DNA of 64,000 nucleotides from Pseudomonas vancouverensis (lineage in GTDB: Bacteria > Pseudomonadota > Gammaproteobacteria > Pseudomonadales > Pseudomonadaceae). The stretch's first letter is position 1, and every line of letters starts with the position of its first letter. The stretch spans positions 124,001 to 188,000 of the forward strand of contig NZ_RRZK01000029.1 of assembly GCF_004348895.1 (NCBI RefSeq). The letters are read 5' to 3'. Under the pieces are notes generated by a model, which saw nothing but the letters and a program-made list of their open reading frames with translations, was not told where the DNA came from and made no database searches. Of the stretch, positions 43,717 to 51,586 are shown one piece after another. The position numbers and the translations under genes are program-made.

Positions 43717-45270
43717 ATGCAGTTGATTGAACATTCCGACTCGCCGCGCTACATCCGCTTGCACGAGCGGGATAACGTAGTGATTGTGGTCAATGATCAG
43801 GGGGTCCCGGCCGGCACCGAATTCGCCGACGGCCTGGTCACGGTGGATTTTGTGCCGCAGAGCCACAAGGTCACCCTGGAAGACATTCCCGAGGGCGGCC
43901 AGGTGATTCGTTATGGCCAGACCATTGGCTACGCCTTGCAGCCGATTCCTCGCGGCAGTTGGGTCAAGGAAGATCAATTGCGCATGCCGACCGCGCCACC
44001 GCTGGACAGCCTGCCGCTGTCCACCGATGTGCCGGCCGCGCAGGCACCGCTGGAAGGTTTCACGTTCGAGGGTTATCGCAACGCTGACGGCACTGTCGGC
44101 ACGCGCAACATTCTCGGGATTACCACCACCGTGCAATGCGTGACTGGCGTGCTCGATCACGCGGTCAAGCGCATCAAGGACGAGCTGCTGCCCAAATATC
44201 CGCACGTCGATGATGTCGTCGCACTGACCCACAGCTACGGCTGTGGCGTGGCCATTACTGCGACCGATGCGTACATCCCGATTCGAACCGTGCGCAACCT
44301 GGCGCGCAACCCGAATCTGGGTGGCGAAGCGCTGGTGATCAGCCTGGGTTGTGAGAAATTGCAGGCCGGGCAAGTCATGCATGAAGACGACAGTTCGGTC
44401 GACCTGAGCGAGCCTTGGCTGTATCGCTTGCAGGATTCCAGTCACGGTTTTACCGAGATGATCGAGCAGATCATGGCGCTGGCCGAAGTCCGTTTGCACA
44501 AGCTCAACCAGCGTCGCCGGGAAACAGTGCCGGCATCGGAGCTGATCCTCGGCATGCAGTGTGGTGGCAGTGATGCGTTCTCCGGTATCACCGCCAACCC
44601 GGCCTTGGGTTATGCCTCGGACCTGTTGTTGCGGGCCGGTGCGACGGTGATGTTTTCTGAAGTCACCGAAGTGCGCGACGCCATTTACCTGCTGACCTCC
44701 CGCGCGGAAAACCAGGCGGTCGCCGAGGAACTGGTGCGGGAGATGGACTGGTACGACCGTTACCTGGCCAAGGGCGAAGCGGATCGCAGCGCCAACACCA
44801 CGCCGGGTAACAAGAAGGGGGGGTTGTCGAACATTGTCGAGAAATCGCTGGGCTCGATCGTCAAGTCGGGCAGCAGTGCGATCAATGGCGTGCTGGGGCC
44901 TGGCGAGCGCTTCAAGCGCAAAGGCCTGATTTTCTGCGCGACGCCGGCCAGTGACTTTGTCTGCGGGACCTTGCAACTGGCGGCAGGGATGAACCTGCAT
45001 GTGTTCACTACCGGCCGCGGCACACCGTACGGATTGGCCATGGCGCCCGTGGTGAAGGTGTCGACCCGCACAGAGTTGGCGCAGCGTTGGCCGGACCTGA
45101 TCGACATCGATGCCGGCCGGATTGCGACCGGGCGTGCATCGATCGAGGAACTTGGCTGGGAGTTGTTCCACTACTATCTGGACGTGGCGAGCGGCAAAAA
45201 GCAGACGTGGGCCGAGCAGCACAAGCTGCATAACGACATCACCCTGTTCAATCCGGCGCCTATTACCTGA
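43717..45270 (+). CDS. garD: Galactarate dehydratase
   Basis: Iron-dependent dehydratase of the UxaA/GarD family, 517 residues, converting galactarate to 5-keto-4-deoxy-D-glucarate, the substrate of KdgD. N-terminal SAF-like domain (about 15-95), then the large domain with GYRNADGTVGTRN, HSYGCGVA and LGMQCGGSDAFSG. ATG 43717 is preceded by GAGGAGCGGCGTC and is 11 nt after the gudP stop. No glucarate dehydratase gene (gudD) is in the window, so glucarate use may need another locus. Confidence 0.95.
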   Translation: MQLIEHSDSPRYIRLHERDNVVIVVNDQGVPAGTEFADGLVTVDFVPQSHKVTLEDIPEGGQVIRYGQTIGYALQPIPRGSWVKEDQLRMPTAPPLDSLPLSTDVPAAQAPLEGFTFEGYRNADGTVGTRNILGITTTVQCVTGVLDHAVKRIKDELLPKYPHVDDVVALTHSYGCGVAITATDAYIPIRTVRNLARNPNLGGEALVISLGCEKLQAGQVMHEDDSSVDLSEPWLYRLQDSSHGFTEMIEQIMALAEVRLHKLNQRRRETVPASELILGMQCGGSDAFSGITANPALGYASDLLLRAGATVMFSEVTEVRDAIYLLTSRAENQAVAEELVREMDWYDRYLAKGEADRSANTTPGNKKGGLSNIVEKSLGSIVKSGSSAINGVLGPGERFKRKGLIFCATPASDFVCGTLQLAAGMNLHVFTTGRGTPYGLAMAPVVKVSTRTELAQRWPDLIDIDAGRIATGRASIEELGWELFHYYLDVASGKKQTWAEQHKLHNDITLFNPAPIT

Positions 45271-45274
45271 ATTT

Positions 45275-45379
45275 GTGGCGAGGGAGCTTGCTCCCGTTGG
45301 ACTGCGCAGCAGTTCCATTTTTGGGGCCGCTTCGCGACCCAGCGGGACGGTGCGGCGGTCCGACAAGCTCCCTCGCCAC
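45275..45379. repeat. Paired REP element with altered right arm
   Basis: Left arm GTGGCGAGGGAGCTTGCTCCCG is standard. The right arm reads GCGGGACGGTGCGGCGG..CAAGCTCCCTCGCCAC: extra bases replace the tip of the expected hairpin. Confidence 0.85.
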
Positions 45380-45479
45380 AGGGTATTCATTTCTTGCCCG
45401 AGAAGACTAATCCCGACGCTGGCGTCGTCGGTGGCTTATCATTAGCTCACTAACGACGCTCACCCAAGGTTCTCCCGGC

Positions 45480-46421
45480 ATGCTGGCAATCTTCCTCGAA
45501 ACCCTGAACATCACCGCGCCGGTGTTTGCCATGCTGTTTCTGGGTGTGCTGCTCAAGCGCATCGACTGGATCAACGACAACTTCATCCACACCGCGTCGG
45601 CCCTGGTGTTCAACGTCAGCATGCCGGCGCTGCTGTTTCTGGGCATCCTGCATGCCGATCTGCATGCCGCGTTGAAGCCGGCGTTGCTGATCTACTTCTC
45701 CGTGGCAACCCTGGTGTGCTTCGCGATTGCCTGGGGCTGGGCGATCCTGAAATGCCCGCGGGAGGACCGCGGGATCTACACCCAGGGTGCCTTTCGCGGA
45801 AACAACGGGGTGATCGGCCTGGCACTGGCGGCGAGCATGTACGGCAGCTACGGGATTTCCCTCGGGGCAATCCTCGCGGCGCTGGTGATCCTGTTCTACA
45901 ACACCCTGTCGACCATCGTGCTGGCGGTGTACAGCCCGGTGATCAAGTCCGATCCCTGGAGTATCTGCAAAAGCGTGTTCAGCAATCCGCTGATCATCAG
46001 CGTGATTGCGGCTGCACCCTTCGCCTATTTCCAGATCGGCTTGCCGGGCTGGCTCGAGACTTCCGGTCAGTATCTGGCACAAACCACCTTGCCGCTGGCG
46101 CTGATCTGCATTGGCGGCACGCTATCGCTGGCGGCGCTGCGCAAAAGCGGCAATCTCGCGCTGAGTTCGAGCCTGGTGAAGATGATCGGTCTGCCAGTGC
46201 TGGCAACGCTGGGCGCGTGGCTGTGGGGCTTTCGCGGGGCGGAGCTGGGGATTCTGTTTCTGTACTTCGGCAGCCCGACCGCCGCGGCCAGTTTCGTCAT
46301 GGCCCGGGCGGCGGAAGGCAATCACGAGCTGGCGGCAGCCATCATCGTGATCACCACGTTGATGGCTGCCGTGACCACTAATATCGGCATTTTTTTGCTG
46401 CAGTGGGGCGGCTGGATCTAG
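45480..46421 (+). CDS. AEC-family auxin-efflux-carrier-like transporter
   Basis: Inner-membrane carrier of 313 residues with about ten helices, of the AEC family (malate/malonate carriers, auxin efflux-like). It shows family features such as FRGNNGVIGLALAASMYG and YFGSPTAAASFVMA. ATG 45480 follows AGGTTCTCCCGGC. Its stop overlaps the PqaA-type gene, which is transcribed toward it, by 4 nt. Substrate unknown. Confidence 0.9.
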   Translation: MLAIFLETLNITAPVFAMLFLGVLLKRIDWINDNFIHTASALVFNVSMPALLFLGILHADLHAALKPALLIYFSVATLVCFAIAWGWAILKCPREDRGIYTQGAFRGNNGVIGLALAASMYGSYGISLGAILAALVILFYNTLSTIVLAVYSPVIKSDPWSICKSVFSNPLIISVIAAAPFAYFQIGLPGWLETSGQYLAQTTLPLALICIGGTLSLAALRKSGNLALSSSLVKMIGLPVLATLGAWLWGFRGAELGILFLYFGSPTAAASFVMARAAEGNHELAAAIIVITTLMAAVTTNIGIFLLQWGGWI

Positions 46422-47893
46422 CGGCTTGCCAGGTCCGGCAAGGTTTTGCACAGCGGCCCGGTCTCCGGTGGCGGGGAGGTCGGGTAGCGATCAGGCGTGA
46501 TGGTGACCGGTGTGGTGGCGACGAAACCATCGGCAAAGGTCGCCTCGACAAATGTCGCTGTCCAGCCTTGCTCTGGCATCGCGATCTGGATCTGGGCGCT
46601 TAGCGGGGTCGAGGGGCTGATGTGTCTCGGTTCGTAGCGGACTCCGCAGGCATCGCGGAAATCGCGGGCCAACGGGTTTACCGCAGTCCATTGCGTCACT
46701 TGAATCGGTGCCTCGCTGAATTGCAGCGACACGCTATTGCCGGTTGTCTGGCGGGTCTGGATAGTCGGCAACGGTCGTTCCTGCTGCCAGCGATTGACCA
46801 CTGAAATCAGTGAGTTTTCAACAAACTGCCGGATCCCGCCGTGGCTCGAATTTGGCGCGATACGCAAACTCTTCGGGCCTGGTAGTTGATCAAAGTAAAA
46901 GCCCGAGTTGTCGGGCGCGAAAAAATCATCGCTGCTGGCATTCACTACGTATTTTGGAATCGCCAGGCGATCGGCATAGGCGCTGTCCAGGTAGGTCAAC
47001 GGATCCACGACTTTCATCAGTTTCTTGAAGTTCTCGCTGTGCCGCTGACGGAGAATCCCCTCTGCATAGTAGTCATAGAATGCCAGCGGCCAGTTTTTTC
47101 CAAAGGTCTGAAGGGTGTGCTCGAAGACCCTCTCGGTATTAAGACCGTCGATGACAAAGGGCACGACAGCGTTGACTCGCTCATCGGCAATTGCCGAGAG
47201 CCAGGCCGCCCAGGCCCGTTTCGATACGCCGCTGGCAATGAATCGTTCAACTTGCCAAGGGGCAAGTTCCTTCTGGGCCAGATCCATGGTCTTGACCAGC
47301 GCAGCCATCATCGGAACATGAGCGGATAGATAAGGGCGCGCTTCAGGGTTTTCCAGAAACAACTTCCAGCTATGGGCAACACTTGAGTCTTCTGTACGGG
47401 CAAGGCCATCATCGGCATAGATCAGGTATTGATTGGGAATATTACTGAGGGAAATAACAATGGTGCCGGTTTTACGTGCAACTTCCAGTGCCATGGCTTG
47501 GGTAAAGTCTGTAGGGTCGGAAGTCGTCTTGTTGCTGGCCGGTATGTTGGTGCCGTTATTGGCTACAAGTACCGCCTGCCCGCGGGCGGCGTTTTGTGGG
47601 ATGTATATATCAACGTCATGCTTCCATTGTTCCGGACTGACCCGCCCCTCGGGAGACCAGTGCTGCGAGGACAGCTCGAAGCGGCGCTTTTCAACACCGG
47701 GGAATACCTCGACGCCTTTTGCGACGTAGAGTAAGGGTTTGGCGTGTTGTTCTTGTTTATAACAGTTTAATACTTCGCTGAAGTTGTTCGGGTTGCCGAG
47801 ACATTGATTGGTTGAAGTATCGGCCTGCGTACTGAAGCTGGAAAAGGCAAGAATGCAGGTGCTCGAAAGAGCAAGACAAAGACTGGAGCGCAT
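46418..47893 (-). CDS. PhoPQ-activated pathogenicity-related (PqaA-type) secreted protein
   Basis: Exported protein of 491 residues in the PqaA family, predicted alpha/beta-hydrolase-like. Signal peptide cleaves near FSTQA-DTS. Family regions visible: VLVANNGTN, IVISLSNIPNQ, VERFIASGVSKRAWAAW (nucleophile-elbow-like GVSKRA), VPFVIDGLN and NASSDDFFAPD. In Salmonella PqaA is PhoPQ-regulated and linked to antimicrobial peptide resistance; the same role here is inferred. Convergent with the AEC gene, sharing 4 nt. Confidence 0.88.
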   Translation of the reverse strand: MRSSLCLALSSTCILAFSSFSTQADTSTNQCLGNPNNFSEVLNCYKQEQHAKPLLYVAKGVEVFPGVEKRRFELSSQHWSPEGRVSPEQWKHDVDIYIPQNAARGQAVLVANNGTNIPASNKTTSDPTDFTQAMALEVARKTGTIVISLSNIPNQYLIYADDGLARTEDSSVAHSWKLFLENPEARPYLSAHVPMMAALVKTMDLAQKELAPWQVERFIASGVSKRAWAAWLSAIADERVNAVVPFVIDGLNTERVFEHTLQTFGKNWPLAFYDYYAEGILRQRHSENFKKLMKVVDPLTYLDSAYADRLAIPKYVVNASSDDFFAPDNSGFYFDQLPGPKSLRIAPNSSHGGIRQFVENSLISVVNRWQQERPLPTIQTRQTTGNSVSLQFSEAPIQVTQWTAVNPLARDFRDACGVRYEPRHISPSTPLSAQIQIAMPEQGWTATFVEATFADGFVATTPVTITPDRYPTSPPPETGPLCKTLPDLASR

Positions 47894-48118
47894 GGAATGT
47901 CTCTCAATGGTTGTATTTGTTTGATTTGTTATTGCGGAAACTTATGCGACCGGTAAAGATTGTCTTTGTCAGGGCGATATTGAAAGTGCTTTTCGCTATT
48001 GTTGTTTTTCTGGATATTTGTATTGGGAAGTTGCAAGCGTAACTGTCGGGGGAGTTGATTCTTCAGGCGTCCATTCAACGGGAAAACCAGGATTTCCCGT
48101 TGAATGATGGTTCTGGAG

Positions 48119-48499
48119 TTACTGCGCTGTCTGGTATTGCTCGATCACTTCCTGCGCCGCGCGAAACGCATCGATCGCCGCCGGCACGCCGGCATATACC
48201 GCACAATGCAGCAGCGCCTCGCGAATCTCTTCCACGGTGCAGCCATTGTTCAGTGCGCCGCGCACGTGGCCTTTCAGTTCCTGCGGGCACTTCAGCGCCG
48301 TGAGTGCAGCGAGGGTGATCAGGCTGCGGGTTTTCAATGGCAGGCCTTCGCGATTCCACACGCCGCCCCAGGCGTGTTCATTGACGAAGTCCTGTAGCGG
48401 TTGAGTAAACTCCGTGGCATTGCCCAGCGCGCGGTCGACGAAGACATCGCCCATCACTTGGCGGCGGACTTCAACGCCGGATTTTTTGTTCTCGGTCAT
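48119..48499 (-). CDS. Carboxymuconolactone decarboxylase-family protein
   Basis: A 126-residue all-helical protein of the CMD/AhpD-like family. It resembles 4-carboxymuconolactone decarboxylase (PcaC): LKTRSLITLAALTALKCPQEL, HVRGALNNGCTVEEIREALLH, YAGVPAAIDAF. No protocatechuate genes lie nearby. ATG 48499 has AAGGAAATCCC before it and overlaps the stop of the CaCA exchanger by 4 nt, so they are co-translated; the longer open frame lies in the exchanger and is not coding. Substrate uncertain. Confidence 0.87.
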   Translation of the reverse strand: MTENKKSGVEVRRQVMGDVFVDRALGNATEFTQPLQDFVNEHAWGGVWNREGLPLKTRSLITLAALTALKCPQELKGHVRGALNNGCTVEEIREALLHCAVYAGVPAAIDAFRAAQEVIEQYQTAQ

Positions 48500-49590
48500 G
48501 GGATTTCCTTCTTGTGGTGTTGGCGACGCCAGGCGCGCAGCGACGTGAATAGCAGGAACGCTACCAGCGCTGGCAGGACGAAAAACAGCATCAGGTTCTC
48601 GAGTTTGCTTGCCAGGGGCATGCCGGTGGTGAAAGACACCACATGCAGCCCATAAGCCAGGTACAGGCCGAGCAAGAGCAAGCCTTCGGCGCGGGTGACC
48701 CGATAACCGGAATAGAACACCGGTAGGCACAGGACTGCGACGCCGAGCATCACCGGCAGGTCGAAATCCAGGGCGTTGGGCGATACCGACAGCGGCGTGG
48801 GCGCTATCAGTGCGGTCAGGCCGAGCACACCCAGAAGGTTGAACAGATTGCTGCCGATCACGTTGGCCACGGCGATTTCCCGCTCGCCGCGAAGCGCTGC
48901 GATCAAGGACGTCGCCAGTTCTGGCAGGGAGGTGCCGATGGCGACGACGGTCAGGCCGATGATCCGCTCCGACAGGCCCAGGTCGGTAGCCACTGCCACC
49001 GCCGCGCCAAGCAGCAGGTGTCCGGCATAGATCAGCATCGCCAGCCCGCTGACGATCATCAGCAGGCTGGTAATCCAGGGGGCCTGAGCATGATGCTCGT
49101 GACTCGACACCGGACGCGTTGAATGTCGTGACTGGCGGAACAACAAGCCAAGGTAGAGCGCCAATGCGGCGAGCAGGATCATGCCGTCGCTGCGCGTCAG
49201 CTCTTCATTCCAGGCCAGTACGGTCACCAGCAGGGCTGCGCCGATCATCAAGGGAATGTCCAGGCGCACCAGTTGCCGGGAAACCCGTAGCGGGATGATC
49301 AGCGCGGACAATCCGAGGGTAACGAGGATGTTGAAAATGCTGCTGCCGATCACGCTTCCGACGGCAATGTCGGCGTTGTCGGTCAGGGTGGCTTGCAGGC
49401 TGACCGCCATCTGCGGTGCGCTGCTGCCCAGGGCAACAATGGTCAGGCCGATGATCAGTGGGCGTACACGCAGTCGTGCGGCAAGGCGTACCGCCGCGCG
49501 CACCATCAGCTCTGCACCGACGATCAGCAGGAGCAGGCCGCTGAACAGCTCGATCAGGTTGATCAGGGGAATATCGGCCAGTGCGAAAAT
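48496..49590 (-). CDS. CaCA-family cation exchanger (Ca2+/Na+ antiporter-like), probable ATT start
   Basis: Inner-membrane exchanger with two inverted repeats of about five helices each. The second alpha-repeat has the canonical IGTSLPELATS; the first reads LGSSAPQMAVS, with Gln in place of the ion-binding Glu. From the first ATG (49506) the protein would lack its first helix, whose counterpart exists in the second repeat; no ATG, GTG or TTG occurs upstream in frame. ATT at 49590, with GAGGGAG 8 nt before it, restores the helix (LIELFSGLLLLIVGAEL) and gives 364 residues. It lies 18 nt upstream-side of the RlpA stop (49608) and overlaps the following CMD-like gene by 4 nt. Confidence 0.8.
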   Translation of the reverse strand: MFALADIPLINLIELFSGLLLLIVGAELMVRAAVRLAARLRVRPLIIGLTIVALGSSAPQMAVSLQATLTDNADIAVGSVIGSSIFNILVTLGLSALIIPLRVSRQLVRLDIPLMIGAALLVTVLAWNEELTRSDGMILLAALALYLGLLFRQSRHSTRPVSSHEHHAQAPWITSLLMIVSGLAMLIYAGHLLLGAAVAVATDLGLSERIIGLTVVAIGTSLPELATSLIAALRGEREIAVANVIGSNLFNLLGVLGLTALIAPTPLSVSPNALDFDLPVMLGVAVLCLPVFYSGYRVTRAEGLLLLGLYLAYGLHVVSFTTGMPLASKLENLMLFFVLPALVAFLLFTSLRAWRRQHHKKEIP

Positions 49591-49607
49591 GGTCAGGGCT
49601 CCCTCGG

Positions 49608-49982
49608 TTAGTCGTCGAGGGCCTGGACGCGCACCCGTGCGGTGCCACTTTGTAACATGCCCAGGCGTGCGGCGGCTGCATGGGACAGGTCGATCAGGCG
49701 GCCACGGGTGTGCGGCCCGCGGTCATTGATGCGGACCACGCAGGATTTGTCGTTGTTAAGGTTGGTGACCTTCACCCGGGTACCAAAGGGTAATTGGCGA
49801 TGGGCAGCGGTCATGGAGTTCTTGTCGAAACGCTCGCCGCTGGCGGTGCGTTTGCCTTGGTGTTTTGCGCCGTAATACGAAGCTACACCGGTTTTGTCGT
49901 AGCCATGGGGGTCGACGGTTTCGTTGCTGGCGCAACCGGCCAGCAGGGAGAGCAGGGCGCAGGCGCCGAGTAGACGCATCAT
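49608..49982 (-). CDS. RlpA-like lipoprotein (double-psi beta-barrel)
   Basis: A 124-residue lipoprotein: lipobox LLAGC at residues 14-18, then one double-psi beta-barrel RlpA domain (GVASYYGAKHQGKRTASGERFD, TAAHRQLPFGTRVKVTN, VVRINDRGPHTRGRLIDLS). RlpA proteins cleave denuded peptidoglycan at septa; this one lacks the SPOR domain of full-length RlpA, so it is a short paralogue. Start ATG 49982 or the adjacent ATG 49979. First gene of a likely set with the exchanger and CMD-like genes. Confidence 0.9.
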   Translation of the reverse strand: MMRLLGACALLSLLAGCASNETVDPHGYDKTGVASYYGAKHQGKRTASGERFDKNSMTAAHRQLPFGTRVKVTNLNNDKSCVVRINDRGPHTRGRLIDLSHAAAARLGMLQSGTARVRVQALDD

Positions 49983-50004
49983 ATTCAGTTTTCCCGAAAC
50001 AATT

Positions 50005-50091
50005 GTGGGAGCGAGCTTGCTCGCGATAGCGTTCTGACAGTCAACTCATGGTTGAGTGCCGAAACACCATCGCGAGCAAGCTCGCTCCCAC
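50005..50091. repeat. Paired REP element (GGGAGCGAGC variant)
   Basis: GTGGGAGCGAGCTTGCTCGC and an exact inverted partner, about 45 bp apart. Confidence 0.93.
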
Positions 50092-50130
50092 AGGGATCGG
50101 AGCCAGGCTTGAGAACTGGCTCCATTCCTA

Positions 50131-51576
50131 TCAGCCCTCGAGCTTGCTTTTCAGCAGTTCGTTCACCTGTTGCGGGTTGGCCTTGCCCTTGGACGCTTTC
50201 ATGGCCTGACCGACAAAGAAACCGAACATCTTGCCGCGCTTGGTTTCGTCTGCCGCGCGGTATTGTTCGACCTGCTCGGCGTTGGCCGCGAGCATTTCAT
50301 CGAGCACCGCCGAAATGGCGCCGGTATCGGTCACTTGCTTGAGACCGCGCTTGTCGATGATCTCGTCCGCACTGCCTTCACCATTGGCCATGGCTTCGAA
50401 CACGACCTTGGCGATCTTGCCGGAGATGGTGTTGTCCTTGATGCGCAGCAGCATGCCGCCCAGTTGCTCGGCGGTCACCGGCGATTCTTCGATGTCCAGG
50501 CCTTGCTTGTTGAGCAGGCTGCCCAACTCGACCATCACCCAGTTCGCCGCCAGTTTGGCGTCGCCACCGATGCTCGCGACTTTCTCGAAGTAATCGGCTT
50601 GCTCGCGGCTTGTGGCCAGGACGCTGGCGTCGTAGACCGACAGGCCGAATTGCTCCTGGAAGCGCTCGCGTTTTTGCGGCGGCAATTCCGGCAGAGTGGC
50701 GCGCACGTCGTTGAGGAACGAGTCCTCGATGACCACCGGCAGCAGGTCCGGATCGGGGAAGTAACGGTAGTCGTTGGCTTCCTCTTTGCTGCGCATCGGA
50801 CGGGTTTCGTCCTTGTTCGGATCGTACAGACGGGTCTGCTGGATCACCTTGCCACCGTCTTCGATCAGCTCGATCTGACGCTGGATTTCGCTGTTGATCG
50901 CCTTCTCGATGAAGCGGAACGAGTTGACGTTCTTGATCTCGCAGCGGGTGCCGAACTCGGCCTGGCCTTTCGGGCGGATCGATACGTTGCAGTCGCAACG
51001 CAGCGAACCTTCGGCCATGTTGCCGTCGCAAATGCCCAGGTAGCGCACCAGGGCGTGGATGGCCTTGACGTAAGCCACGGCTTCCTTGGCGCTGCGCATG
51101 TCCGGCTCGGAAACGATTTCCAGCAGCGGCGTGCCGGCACGGTTCAGATCGATACCGGTGGCACCGTTGAACTCTTCGTGCAGGCTCTTGCCGGCGTCTT
51201 CTTCCAGGTGCGCACGGGTGATGCCGACGCGTTTGACCGTGCCGTCTTCCAGGGCGATGTCCAGGTGGCCCTTGCCGACAATTGGCAACTCCATCTGGCT
51301 GATCTGGTAGCCCTTCGGCAGGTCCGGGTAGAAGTAGTTTTTCCGCGCGAACACGTTGTGCTGGCCGATCTCGGCATCAATCGCCAGACCGAACATCACC
51401 GCCATGCGCACCGCTTCCTGGTTCAGCACCGGCAAGACGCCGGGCATGCCCAGGTCGATCAGGCTGGCCTGGGTGTTCGGCTCGGAGCCGAAGGTGGTGG
51501 AACTACCGGAAAAGATTTTCGACCGGGTGGTGAGCTGGGTGTGAATCTCCAGCCCGATCACGACTTCCCATTGCAT
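50131..51576 (-). CDS. gatB: Asp-tRNA(Asn)/Glu-tRNA(Gln) amidotransferase subunit B
   Basis: tRNA-binding kinase subunit of the GatCAB amidotransferase, 481 residues. It opens MQWEVVIGLEIHTQL, has the GatB regions ARKNYFYPDLPKGYQISQ and NRAGTPLLEIVSEPDMRS, and ends with the helical YqeY-like tail domain. It activates the side chain of mischarged Glu-tRNA(Gln) or Asp-tRNA(Asn). It follows gatA after 10 nt in the gatCAB operon. Confidence 0.97.
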   Translation of the reverse strand: MQWEVVIGLEIHTQLTTRSKIFSGSSTTFGSEPNTQASLIDLGMPGVLPVLNQEAVRMAVMFGLAIDAEIGQHNVFARKNYFYPDLPKGYQISQMELPIVGKGHLDIALEDGTVKRVGITRAHLEEDAGKSLHEEFNGATGIDLNRAGTPLLEIVSEPDMRSAKEAVAYVKAIHALVRYLGICDGNMAEGSLRCDCNVSIRPKGQAEFGTRCEIKNVNSFRFIEKAINSEIQRQIELIEDGGKVIQQTRLYDPNKDETRPMRSKEEANDYRYFPDPDLLPVVIEDSFLNDVRATLPELPPQKRERFQEQFGLSVYDASVLATSREQADYFEKVASIGGDAKLAANWVMVELGSLLNKQGLDIEESPVTAEQLGGMLLRIKDNTISGKIAKVVFEAMANGEGSADEIIDKRGLKQVTDTGAISAVLDEMLAANAEQVEQYRAADETKRGKMFGFFVGQAMKASKGKANPQQVNELLKSKLEG

Positions 51577-51586
51577 GTGTGTCTCC

